Source: Struthio camelus (Eukaryota; Chordata; Aves; Struthioniformes; Struthionidae). From it: DNA of 64,000 nucleotides. The stretch lies in NCBI RefSeq assembly GCF_040807025.1, contig NC_090942.1, positions 181,425,247 through 181,489,246 of the forward strand, given 5' to 3'. The translations under genes were made by a program, and so were the position numbers. The notes under the pieces are model-generated. The model saw only the letters and a program-made list of their open reading frames with translations. It did not search any database and was not told the DNA's origin. Below are positions 11,458-23,100 of the stretch, piece after piece (positions within the stretch are counted from its first letter, which is position 1; each line of letters starts with the position of its first letter).

Positions 11458-14127
11458 ATGTCTTGTGCCTGGGAGCGAAGGTCAAAGCACTGCTCAGAAC
11501 TGGGGGAAGTAGCTGCTTACGTCCCCGACCTGCTTTTGTCTGAGGACTTGAAGCAGGAGAACCGTTGCGTTCAGAACTTCCACGGAGTGCTGCTCTTTGC
11601 GGATGTGTCAGGTGGGTCAAAGCGTTATGAAGGGCGGGCACTGAGGAGGAGTCACCGACCCGAGCCGTTGGGACTTAGCGGGCCTTTTGGAGCCCTGGTC
11701 GTCCCGCCTGTGGTAGAGAAGGGGTCAAAGGAGATGTCGTTTGCTGCTGAGGTCTTCCGCTTTGGGGAAGTAGCGCTCGGACGTAGCCGAGGTCACAGCC
11801 CGGGGGCGGTCTTTGCTGCCAGCCGCACTGCGGCCTGCTTGTGGTCACCCGTCTGCTCAGAGCAGTGTGCGTAGGGAGCTCTGAGGCTGCCGGAGCAGCA
11901 GCTTGGGCCCGCGCTGTTGACTGCAGTGCTCTCTCCGGAGCTTTGGGGAGGTGTGAGGTGGGCCAGGCTCTGGCTCATGGAGGCCTGGGAGAGGAGGCCT
12001 GGCTGCCTTGCCTCACCCTTGTTAGTCTTTGTCAGGGCAAACTTGGAGGAGCAGCTGCTGCGCAGAGGAGCTGGCTTGCCAGGTGCTGCGTTAGTTGGCA
12101 AAGGCCTCCCGGGCTTTCTAGCTAAGGGTGTTGCCTGGCTGTAGGCAAGAGGGGAGGCAGCCGGGGGACGTGCTGGAGGGTGGCAGCCAAGTGCAGGAGC
12201 TAGGCGTAACGGGTAGGTGTGAGCATGGGGAAGGCGCCCGTCAGCGAGCGCTCAGAAGCGCGGGTGGAATTAGAGGGCTGTGCCCGCTGTCAGGGGCGCG
12301 CCCGGGTTCTCCCGGAGCGTGGTTCTCTTGGCTGGCTGAAAGCGACGTGGAAAGTGCCAGGTCCTTCGGCCCCGTGGACGCGTCCTGATTTCTTTGTGCC
12401 TGTGTGTCCCTGTTGCAGGTTTCACTGCTCTGACAGAGAAATTCAGCCAGAGCATCAGCAGAGAGCGGGGTGCGGATGAGGTCACGCAAACCCTCAATCG
12501 CTACATGGGTGACATTTTGGAGGGTAAGTGCCGTTCTGCAGGACTGTGTGGGATTGGGCCACGACGAGAGAGAGGTGCTGGGCAGCCTGCTGCTGCTGCT
12601 GCCGCCGCCTCCTCCTTGCGCGGGCTGGAGGTTCCCATGGGGCTGAGAGCAGCCGAGAGCAGCTGGGCTCTTCTGGCAGGTGCTTTCTGCTCCCCACGAA
12701 GACTAAGGAGGTGCCCGCTTTCTCAGCACCCACCCTTGGCCTTGTGGAGTGACCGCTGTTCAGTGATGGAGGAAGATTTTGCTGGTGTTGGGGCGCAGGG
12801 GGGAGCGGGGGCATCTAGCCAGTGTTAGTGCCCAAATGAGCCGGGGATGGGGGCGCTGACCAAAGTGTGCGTTACTTTCCCTGGGGCCTTGTCACAGGGC
12901 ACAGTAGCGTAGGTCCCAGGGCTGTGGTCCCTGTGAGCAGTGCAGCTGCTACGTTTGCTAAGTTGTGCCCCCAAAGCACCGCTGCTCTTGTGCTGCTGTC
13001 TGAGCAGAGCGGCTTGTCCTGCGGCCTTCCTGAAGAAGGCCTAGCTGCAACTCCTCTTGTTGTGCTTTTTTTTTTCGCTCCGCAGAGCTGCTGGCTTTTG
13101 GTGGAGACATCTTGAAGTTTGCAGGTACGTGTGCGTAAAAGAGACGTGGCCTCGTCTGCTGCAGCTGCAGACGAGTGCTAGGGGAGAGGGGAGACAGAGC
13201 CGCGAGCTGGCAGAGCCCCGAGGGGTGGCTCTGCTGGCACGCAGGTGCCCAGGGGGAGCTGCCGTCCCGGGCCCTGGCGGCGTGGCTGCAGTTGTAGCTG
13301 GCGGGGCAGAGGGGGAGGTGTGCCTGTGGCCAGGGTGCTGTAGTTGAGGAGGAGGCCTTCACCCAAACGCGTTTTCCCTGGCACGCCTGCTGGCTTCCGC
13401 TGCCCCGGCAGGTGGGTGCAGGTCAGGGAGCGTCAGGTGTCACGAGAGCCGTCCCTGTCCCCTTGCTTTCCCCAGGGGATGCTGTGCTGGTGCTGTGGAG
13501 AGCAAAGCACACGCAGCTGAGGGACACCATCAGCCTGGTGCTGCAGTGTAGCCAGCAAATCCAGGAGAAGTACAGGATCCGTGAGACGGACGTGGGTCTG
13601 AAGCTCCGACTGAAGATAGGTACGGGGAGTGCCGGATTAGGCTGCTGCGCGTTCTCAGGCAGGCGTTCACGAGCTGCCTGCATGCAAAGTGAGCCGGTGG
13701 CCGGCCAACGTGCCGGTGTGGGGCCCCTGATGAGGACCCCCTCCCCGGCCATGATCAGTCCTGAATCCATAAAGTGGGTGCTTCGCCTGCACTCGAAGCA
13801 GTTGAGCGGGAAGAGCCCGGCTCCAGGGCTGAGCTTCAAAGTTGGCCTGGGAGGAGCTGAGCTGTGGCGGGCTGTGGAGGTAAAAATGCTCTCTGCATCA
13901 GTTGTGCTTGTCTCTCACCAGGGATCTCTGCAGGGCATATGTCCCTCCTGACTGTTGGAGACAAAAAGCAGCAGCACTTCCTGATCCTTGGCCAGGCCGT
14001 GGGTGAAGTGTGGCAGGCCCAAAACCTTGCCAATGCAAGTGACGTGATCCTGTCACCCAGCTGCTGGGAGCTCTGTAACCAGAACAAGATCAAGACCAAG
14101 AGACTTAAAGGCCAAAGCGCTGTGAAG
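11458..14127 (+). other. ADCY10: ADCY10 copy B: first cyclase domain (C1), exons 1-5
   Basis: Class III cyclase fold, about residues 40-215. Both metal-binding aspartates are present: FADVSGF (Asp49, human Asp47) and LKFAGDA (Asp101, human Asp99). The bicarbonate-site lysine is also kept (Lys97, human Lys95). In the block GQAVGEVWQAQN, human has GQAVDDVRLAQN, so human Arg176 is Trp178 here, codon TGG at 14011-14013. Human Val167 is Ile. The residue numbering comes from counting my exon joins and from the remembered human sequence. Confidence 0.9.
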
Positions 14128-17100
14128 GTGGGTGGGATGGCCTCTGGAGCAATTCTGAGGGCCTGGCCGTGGCCGTGGCTGCGAGGGAGGAAGGTGCGAG
14201 GAGGGCGAGGAGACGCGCGTGGAGGGAGTTCTAGGTGTCGACGTAGGTGGGGAGCAGTAGCTGTTGGGGAGCAGTTTTGTCTCCGGGTTGTCTCTGGATT
14301 CTGCTGGGTGGCGTTGAAGAGGGGGTCAGGAGGCGCTGGAAGAGCCTGCCTCAACGGGTACTGTCCTCTGTGGGTGCTGGAGCTGTCCTCGACGCGTTTT
14401 TGTACTGTGTGCCTTTAGGTTACAGGCATGGAACGGATGTCTCTGTCGGAACGCGAAGACATCTTCTCCAAGTTTACCCGAGCCCAGCTGAACTACAGTT
14501 CTCCTGAGGCGTCAGGTGAGGCCCATCTTCATGATGTTCTGTGGCTGCCCAGAAAGGTGGGGGCGGGCTTGTTCAGGGGCCAGCGAGGAACGCCCTCTGC
14601 CCTCTCCCCCTTGCAGTTAGCATTTGTGCCTTTGGCCCTGGTGCGCTTCAGCGGAGGCACTCGCTGCTTCCCCCTCCTTCCAGGGGCCTGCTCTGGCTGA
14701 GCACCTGCAGGAGGAAGAAACGTGCAACTGGAGGAGACTTTCTCTCCCTGAGTTCCAGTGCCAGCCCCTGCTTTCCAACTGCTTTTCCCTAGGCAGGCTC
14801 GTAGTGCCAGCCTGCCAGTCACCGCCTGGATTTTCCTTCCCTAGGCATCCTGAGGCCTGCTGTTACCCTGGCCCCTCGGCATGCTCTGGGGAAGCTGCTG
14901 CGGAAGTACGTCCCCGCATCTGTTCTGAGGAAGGTATGGCCACAGCTGCCGGGAGCTGTGTTTTTTTTTTGCCCCGAGGGGAGGATTTATTCCTTCCGCG
15001 GAGAGCGCGGGCTGCTGCCCACGTGTGGGCTCTTGCTTGGTGTTTGCTGGAGGCAGTCAGCTCTCGGGGAGAGCTGGCTGCTGAAGGTGTCCCGCTCTCG
15101 TCTTCCAGATTGATGACAGGCAGCCCCCGGACTACTTGTCCGAGCTACGGCCGGTCACCTGCCTCTTTGTCAAGCTGCAGTTTGCTGCCGATGTCAACTT
15201 AACGCAGATCTGCAAGGCTATCCAGGACAGCAGCGTGATGATGTTGGAGATCATCCGGCCTCACAAGGGCGAGATCAACAAAATCTCCATGTTTGATAAA
15301 GTGAGTGTGGGGGAGGAGCCCACCCCGCAAAAGCGTGGGCAGCAAACGAGAGGGCAGTGGCTCTCTCGCTCTACTGAGCAGTGGGGAAAGGAGAAGCAGC
15401 TCTGCCTCGGCGCTGGGATCAGCACCCTCTGGCTGGGGGTTGCCCTGAAGCTCTGCTGCTCTCGGCAGAGGCTCGACTCGCACGGCATGAGCCGTTTGCC
15501 GTAGGCGTTGTCACAAGCTGTGCTGCCCCCGTCCTTGGCAGGGCTGCACGTTCCTGTGTGTGTTTGGACTCCCTGGAGAGAAGCTGCCCGACGAAAGCGT
15601 TCACGCCTTGGAAAGCGCTCTTAAAATCTCCAAGGCGTGCTCCTCGAGGCCTAGGAAAATCGAGTGAGTGGGGAGGCGCGTTGCCCGGGACTGCGCGGGG
15701 GAAGGAGGGAGGGATGGTTTCTCAGCGAGACGTGCCCTCTAGCTTGGCCTCCTCTGTCCCTGGGAGGAAGGAGACAGTGCCCTGAGAGGTGCCCTTCTTC
15801 CCCGCGCCGAGGAGACGTGCTGTGGCCGGCTGGAGTCAGGGACTTTCCGCCCGTCCCAGCTGTGAGGCCTTAGGGGAAGGGCTGAAAACTGCCTGGCTGC
15901 TCTCGGGAGCCCCTTTCACCTGGGGGCGTTACGCTGCGGAGCTCTGCAGGTCCCCGAGGTCTGCCCTGCCAGGGCGGGAGGTGGTGCGAGGGGAGCTGGG
16001 TGAAGGGGTGAAGGTAGGCGGGCAGGCAGGCCTGTGCGCGGGTGCTGCTGAACGCCTGTTGCTCTCCGTGTGTGTCAGGGCCGTGTCTGTCGGGGTTACC
16101 AGCGGGACGGTGTTCTGCGGAGTCGTAGGCCATCGCGTGAGGCACGAATACACAGGTACGAGGTGTTTGGCTGAGGAGTGGGTGGCTGGGCTGGGTCTGT
16201 TCAGCCGGAGCAGTGTGCCAAAGGAAGAGGCAGAGCGGCAGGGAACAGCCTGTTGCCCGTACGTGCTGGGCTGGGACGAGGCCTGTGGCCTGTGGCCTGT
16301 GGGGAACGAGGGAGGCAGGGCGGGCGCCACTGCGGTGCGGGGGACCGGGCTCAGAGCCTTGTTGTTCCTGTTGGTTGTGCTGCCAACGGTTTGGGGCTTG
16401 CCTGTGCTGGAGGCGATGCAGCCGTTGGCGGTGAAGGGTGGAGCGGGTTGGTTTCATAGGTACGTGAATGCGTGCTCTCTCTCTGTGGCAGTCATTGGCC
16501 AGAAGGTGAATCTGGCAGCCCGGCTGATGGAGCACTACCCTGGGCTGGTGTCCTGTGACGCAGCGACGTACGCAGCCTCTAGGCTGCCCCGATGGTGCTT
16601 CAAGGAGCTGCCGGAGGCAAAGATGAAGGGGGTTGTCGATCCTGGCCCCGTGTATCAATACCTGGGGGTGTCGGCGAAGTCGTGAGTGTCCTGTTTGAGC
16701 GGGCTGGTTGGGGGCAGGGTGGCACACAGGGTCCAGTCTTGGTCCGCCAAGAGGAGTTGTGCAGAGCTGGCCCCCGCCCACACCTCCCATCGCTGGGGCT
16801 GAGAAGATGGAAAGGCAGAGCACGGGTATGCTTTTGGCCTGCCTACGCTGGGGCCTCCTGCTGTAAGGAGACTGGGAGTGATGCCGGAGGGGTGGAGAAG
16901 GCTTTTAGGTGTCCGTAGGCACAGAGGGGCCTTGCAGCCCCTGCCCAAACGGCTTCCAGCTGTGCTTTCTGCCCTGTGCTTGCTCCATTGCGCGCAAGAC
17001 TAACGCAGTGGCAATTCTGCCCCAGGGAGGCGTTCTCCCAGCTGCTTCCGAGCATGAGGCTCCCAGAAAGCTTTTGGTCAGGCCAGGACTCAGTTCCTGA

Positions 17101-20100
17101 GTGCCTCCTGGTGAAAGTTCAGGTGTTCCCCCGGGCCAGGGTTTGGCATCCTCTTTGGAGGACGTTTGGAAGGTTGACGTTGCCGTCCCCTTGCAACTTC
17201 AGAAAAACTCAAGCCCAAGGTGCCTGGTGCTTGGCGCCTTGGCCCAAGAAGTGACCCTTGTCGTCCTGTTGCACGTCGTGGCTTGCAGTGTTTTTTCTTG
17301 CCCGTCTTTGCCTTGACAGCAGCTGTTGCAGGGCCCCGCTTCTAGAAAGCGCTGCCTGTGAGCACAGGCCGGGGGACCAGAGACTTGTTTGGCTTGTCCT
17401 GCGGGGTGCAGCAGTGTGCTAGCCAGCGGCACTGCCTGGCTTCTTGCTCATGTCTCTGCTTCCTTGGGCTTTGGCCTGTGGCGCTCGAGTCTTGATGCTG
17501 TCTGGTGTCCCCCTGTGGCCGTTGGGCTTCTTCCTGGCTGCAGCTTTGCTAGTGCTCGTTTGGTGTTTGCGCTCTCTGCTGGGCCAGTGGGAGCGTGGGC
17601 AGGATTTGCTCCGGCTCAAAAGAAGAGCGGGCACCCGGGAGCGCGTACCCTCAGCTCCAGCTCCACGCGTGGCTCTACGTCCTCCAGCTTCTGCCTACTT
17701 AATTGGCTCTTGTTTTTCTCTTCCCGCTGCTAGCGTGTTTGGCATGGATGTTATGAAGGAGAGGTCCGGCTATTCCCCGTTGCTCGGTAGGTGGAGAACG
17801 CCTTGGTCTGCCGAAGGCCGATTTGTTGCCGTCGGTACCTGTTAGTTCCGCTCTGGGAACGGAGAAGCTTTTGCGAGGGATGGTGTTGCCCGGCGTGGCC
17901 CTAAGGGTTTGGTGCATACCTTGGCTCCTAGCTGGTTCCTGTCTTTGGGGTTGGGCCGCAGCTAGAGGTGGGAAGCAGGGTGAGGCGTGCACCGGGTGCT
18001 CCCTGCTGTGCTGCATAGCTAGCGTGGCGGGACCTTTCCAGTGTGCAGTTGCTCACAGCCTCAGGGCTAAAGCGATGCCCGTATTTGGGATCGGGGAGGA
18101 GATTTCCTTGGGTCTGACTGACCCGCTGCGGCGGCGAGAGAGAAGGGTGCCGACGGCTGTTTGCTTTCCAGCTCGCTGCAACAGCTCGCTTTCTTGTTTG
18201 CCTTCCCAGGTCGGGAGGAGGAGATTGCCCTCTTTGAAAGCTACTTGAAAGCCTACGTGGATAAGAAAGCAAGCCACATCATGGCGTTTGAGGGCGTAAC
18301 GGGCTCTGGAAAGAGCCATTTACTTACGGAGCTTGCCTCTTTAGGCCAGGCTGCTGGGCTCAGGTGAGTGTTGCTGACCGGGACCTGCGGAACGCTTTCG
18401 CTGCCCAGCCGCTGATGTCCGTGGGCTACTGGAGCCCCTCTGCCCGGGTGCGTGGCCCTTGGACTGCAGCATCCCTGCAAGGCCTGCAGGAGCTGCTGCT
18501 GAGGAGCAGCTGCGTGCTCTCCTGCTCCCTCCTGAGGGAGCTAGAGGTGGCTCCTGGAGCCACTGCTGTTGAGCTTCCTTCTTTGGGCCAGGCACCAAGC
18601 AAGGTAGAGCCCGAGCTCAGTCAGGGCTTTGGCCGTAGCCCCAGAGCCAAGAGAAGAAACCCAAGTGGCCCTAGATTCCGCCTCTCCCCTAGAGCTTAGT
18701 GCGAGAAGCCTGCGGCTGCTTGGGTCCCTCTCTGAATCTCAGTGCCTTTTGCTTCTGCATGGCAGGGTAGTGGCTGTGGAAGTGCTGGAGCTCAACCTGA
18801 AGCAGGTCTACTCTGCCATGCGCATGGTGCTGGCTGTGGCCATGGGCCTGCAGGCCTGTAAATCGTGCAGTGCCAGACAGCTCGTCCTGCAGGAAAAGCT
18901 CCAAGGGCTGGTGGAAGAGAGCAGCTACTGCCTCCTCAACGTGCCTTTCGTCGTTAAGGTGAGAGCGAGAGGCCTCTGTGGCCGTGGCGAAGGCCTGCTT
19001 GTGAGCCGTCCTGTGGCTGTTGTGGTTGGGACACTGTGGCTGGGGAGTGGGCTTAGCTCCCTGGTGGGAGCAGCAGGAGGGTAGCACAGGCTGTGCTTCT
19101 GTTTGTGGGTCCAAAGAGGGGGGCGAGGGGGCCCCTTGTTAGGGGTGAGTGCAGGTGCCAGGCTGCTGCAGGCAGTTCCTGGGGCCTTGCTCAGCAGCCT
19201 GGAAAGGGCATTGCAGAGAGGCTTTGAGAGGGGGCTGATGAGCTGGTGCTGAGTTCACTGGTGCGGGAGCAGCCTGCTCCCTCGCGCGATTGCCATGGCG
19301 AGGGAAGAAGCTCTTCTCCCGCCTCATCCCTCCCTGCAAGAGCTCTGCCAGAGACCCTCAGCAGAGGGCCTCCGTTGTAGGCTCCCGGTGACGTCCGCGC
19401 TGCGTCTCCTCTCCACTGTGTGGGGGAGAGGTAAGATGCTGAGGGCAACAGAGGCGTTTTGCTCGCTTGGACTTGCGTGGTGGGCAGGTGTGCTGAACCG
19501 CCCTGAAAGGCTGTTGCTCTGTGACTCTGCTTTTCCGGCCAGTTTCCCCTGTCGGAGAAGGTGTCCAAGATGAGCGACGCTCAAAGGACAATGGAACTGG
19601 AGTTGGTTTTTAAGAAAGTGCTACAGAAGGTGAGCCGTTCTCCCCATCCTGGGTCAGAGAAGGAAAGCAAGGCCGCAGGCTGAGGGCTCTGCAGGAGAGC
19701 GGTGGGAGCTGGTGGGAGGACAATGTACCGGGGTCATTGCCCTGCAGAGGCTGAACTCCCCGTGCCATGTCCCCTGATAACTTTCCTCCTGTGAAGTTGG
19801 AGGGCATGTGCTCAGGGGGAGGAGGAACGGTGTCTTTCCGTGCCACCGTGCCCGAGAGACCTTAAGAGTCTCGGAGCACGGAAGAGCGGGTGAGATTCTG
19901 AACGAAGAGGTAGCTGGGGAGAGGAGAGCGACTTCTGCGCGTCCTCTGTGTGGGGAGAGGCCGGCCAAAGTTTGCCCTGTGGAGGATGCTTGAGAATCCC
20001 TCAGAATCCACCCAGACCAACGTGTTTGTTTCAGCTCGTTGAAGACGAACTTGTCCTGTTTGTCATCGACAACGCGCACTACATCGACTCTGCCTCCTGG

Positions 20101-23100
20101 GCTGTTATGTCGCGCGCGCTCAGAGATGTCCCGCTCTTTGTGGTCATGGGCTTTGCTCCCGCTCGCTCTAGAAGACAGAGGCTCTGCGAAGCTGCAGCAG
20201 ACATCATGAAGTTGCAGCAAACGACCCACGTTCATCTGGGAGAGCTGAAAGCTTCAGCTGTTGTGCAGAAAGCCTGCCGGGAGCTGGGAGTTGTCAGCGT
20301 GCCCAGGGACCTAGAGACGTAAGTCCCAGGCGGGGCCTCGGAGCTCTTCCCGAGGGGTTGACCCTCTGCAGAGAGAGGGCAGGAGGGAACGAACATGGTG
20401 GGGCAGTGGGGGCGATTTGCTGGGGCCGAGGCTCTCACTGGTGCTGGGGAGGATCTAGGCTGTTGGGGCCAGGAGAGACGAGGCTGGCAGCTCTGTGCCT
20501 TGGGCACTGTCCGCGACTCTTTTCCGGCGCGTTCCAGCAAGCGCTGTATCTTCCGGGCAGCTCAGATGCCAAAGGCAGTGGGAGTGCTGGCCTGTTCAAA
20601 AGGGAGGTGTAGCTGTGGCAAAGATGCTGGTCTGAAGCGTGTCCCACCTTGCTTTGCCTGTGTCAGTCCCTGCTGGATCTGCTCCTTTCCAGGTTCCTGA
20701 TGCAGAGAAGCTGCGGGATCCCATATTACTGCGAGGAACTGCTGAGCGACCTTAAGCGCCACGACATGCTCTTGTTCCACCTGCTGCGGAAGGGCGAGAA
20801 AACGGAGGACAAGTGGGAGAGCCTCTTCAGTAAGCACCTTTGTGGCTGACGGCCTGGCTGCTGCGGCCCATCTTCCAGAGCACGTTGTTGCCCTGGGCTT
20901 CCCCTGTGAAGCTGGCACAGGCTGGTGTTGCAGCAGTAGAGGCCTTGGCCTGGCTCAGGCGTGGGCTCCTGCATGCCTTGCTGCTGGGATAGCCTAAGCA
21001 CAGGCTGGGGAGTTTGGGTGGCTTTGTGAGGCGAAGCAATGCGGACGGGGCAGAAAATTGCAAAGGAGGGGAAGAGACGCTCCCTGGCACTAAGCTCAGC
21101 CCTGGTATTGTCTGGAGGCAGCATGAACGGGGGCGGTTATTGTGGAGCAGTGCGGAGAGTGGCGTGGCTGCAGTGTGCCTTGGGTGCAGCCGCGCGGTGG
21201 ATTTATGCTGCCACGGACCGCAGGGCCCAGCTGCTGTGAGACCTGCTCGGGGGATGAATGCTAAAGGGTGGAAGATGGAGGGCAAGCGGGAGGTCACGGC
21301 CTGAATCGTCTCCCTTTTTGAAAATCGCTTTACGCTGCTCTCTTGCTCCGCTCAGCTTCTGTAACGGAGGCTTCCCCTGCCGCAGCCTCCTGGAGCTCCA
21401 GCGCGGGGAAGGACCGCAGGGTGTGCACCATCAGACCTGACGTGAACCTGCAGAGCATCGTGCTTCCCTCCACCTTGAAAGGTGAGGGGCCGAGCCCCGC
21501 TGCGGCGGCTGGCGGCTGCACGGAGGTTCTTTCCCGGGGCGTGGGCTAGAGAGAGGCTGGGCGTCTGCGTGCTGCAGAGTTACCCCTCTCAGCTCTGGGG
21601 CTCTGCTGGGAAGGTGGCTCTGGTCCCGCTGGTTCTTCCCATTTCTCGGGGTGCTGGATGGGAGGCTGGGAATGAGCTTCCCTGCCCTCTAGCTGTGACC
21701 TTGCGCAGTGAGCCTGGCAGAAACGTTCCCCAAGGAACATGTGTTTCTCCTTTTCCCGGTCCTTGCTTCCTGTGCTTGCAGGAGGAGCAGAGCCGTGTTG
21801 GAGATACGTGCCCTGGGTTGCGACTGCCCAAGGGGTTTGGTCCCTAGGAAAGAAGGCTACAAATGTAGCGTCTGGTGTGGTGAAGCTAAGGCAGCCTCGG
21901 CAGCCTCAGGCTTGGGAGAGGGCAAGAGAGAGACCTGTGGCTTGTTTTTGACAGGGATTGCGCTGGCTGAGGTGGACAGCATGAAGCCCTCGGAGCGGAT
22001 GGTCTTGAAGTGCGCAGCCATCATCGGGCCGACGTTTACCACCGAGCTGCTGTTACGCCTCCTTCCCAGGTGGACCAGGACCAAGATGAACAAGGCGTTG
22101 AATGTCCTGGTGAGAGGCAACGTCTTGAAGTGGCTGAATGCTGGGAAGGTGCCAGAAGGCAGCAGTGTTCCCGCCGAGGGGTCCGCCACCTCTCTGGAGG
22201 AAGAGAGCGGTAAGTGGTGATAATGCGCCCCCGGGAGCGTGGTAGGCTCCTGCTGCTCCCGGCTGTGTGGCTGGCGGGGCTCGCCAGGGCACGCTGCACT
22301 GCCCCCTCCGGTGGTGTGTAATGCCCAGGGCCGGCCTTGCTTCTGCTGCCAGCAGCCTCGGCAGCTGCTTGCGGGGGTGCGGCTGAAGGCTGTGCGTTGG
22401 GAGGGAGAGCAGGGCGGGAGCCTGTTGCGCAGGCTGTGCTGGTGTCGGCAAGGCAAACGGGTCCCTTTCACCCTAGCGCTGCGAGGCTCCGAGTGCAGGA
22501 GCGCTGGTTTCCTGCCAAGGATCCACGCCAAGGCCTGTCTTTCGTCCCCCGGCTGTGGCCCCAGCTGTGGCTGATGTGAAGGCCCGTTGCCTTTCAGGTG
22601 CCCAGAAGCGGTGCTTGGGCGAGACCGAGAAGACGGCGAGGCTGCAGTCTGGCGTCCTGACCTTCTGCGCCCCGCTGCTGCGGGAGGCTGCCTACGAGCT
22701 GTGGCCCAAGGGACAGAGGGTGGCCATGCACCGCAAGTGCGCGGCCTTCCTGGAGAGGCAAGCGCACAAGTGCCAGTGCTGCGGCGGAGGGGACTTTGTG
22801 GCCTTCCACCGCTTGGCCCTCGGCAGCGCCCAGGAGGCAGAGAGCTGGGACGACCGCGCCAGCGAACGCTACTCGTCCAGCTGGGAGGCCTGGCTGCTCA
22901 GACAGGAGGAGCTGAAGAGGGATGAGCTCCGTGCCACTCCGGGTATGCTAGCTGCCGTGCTTTGGAGCCTGGGCCCTCCACACTGTGCTTGCGCAATTAA
23001 TGGAAGCGCTCCTCTGTCTCAAGCGCCGTCCGCAGAAGCGTTTTGCTGGAGCCTAGGGATGCTGTCAGCGCAGGGGAGAGGCTTCCCTAAGACTAGCTTA

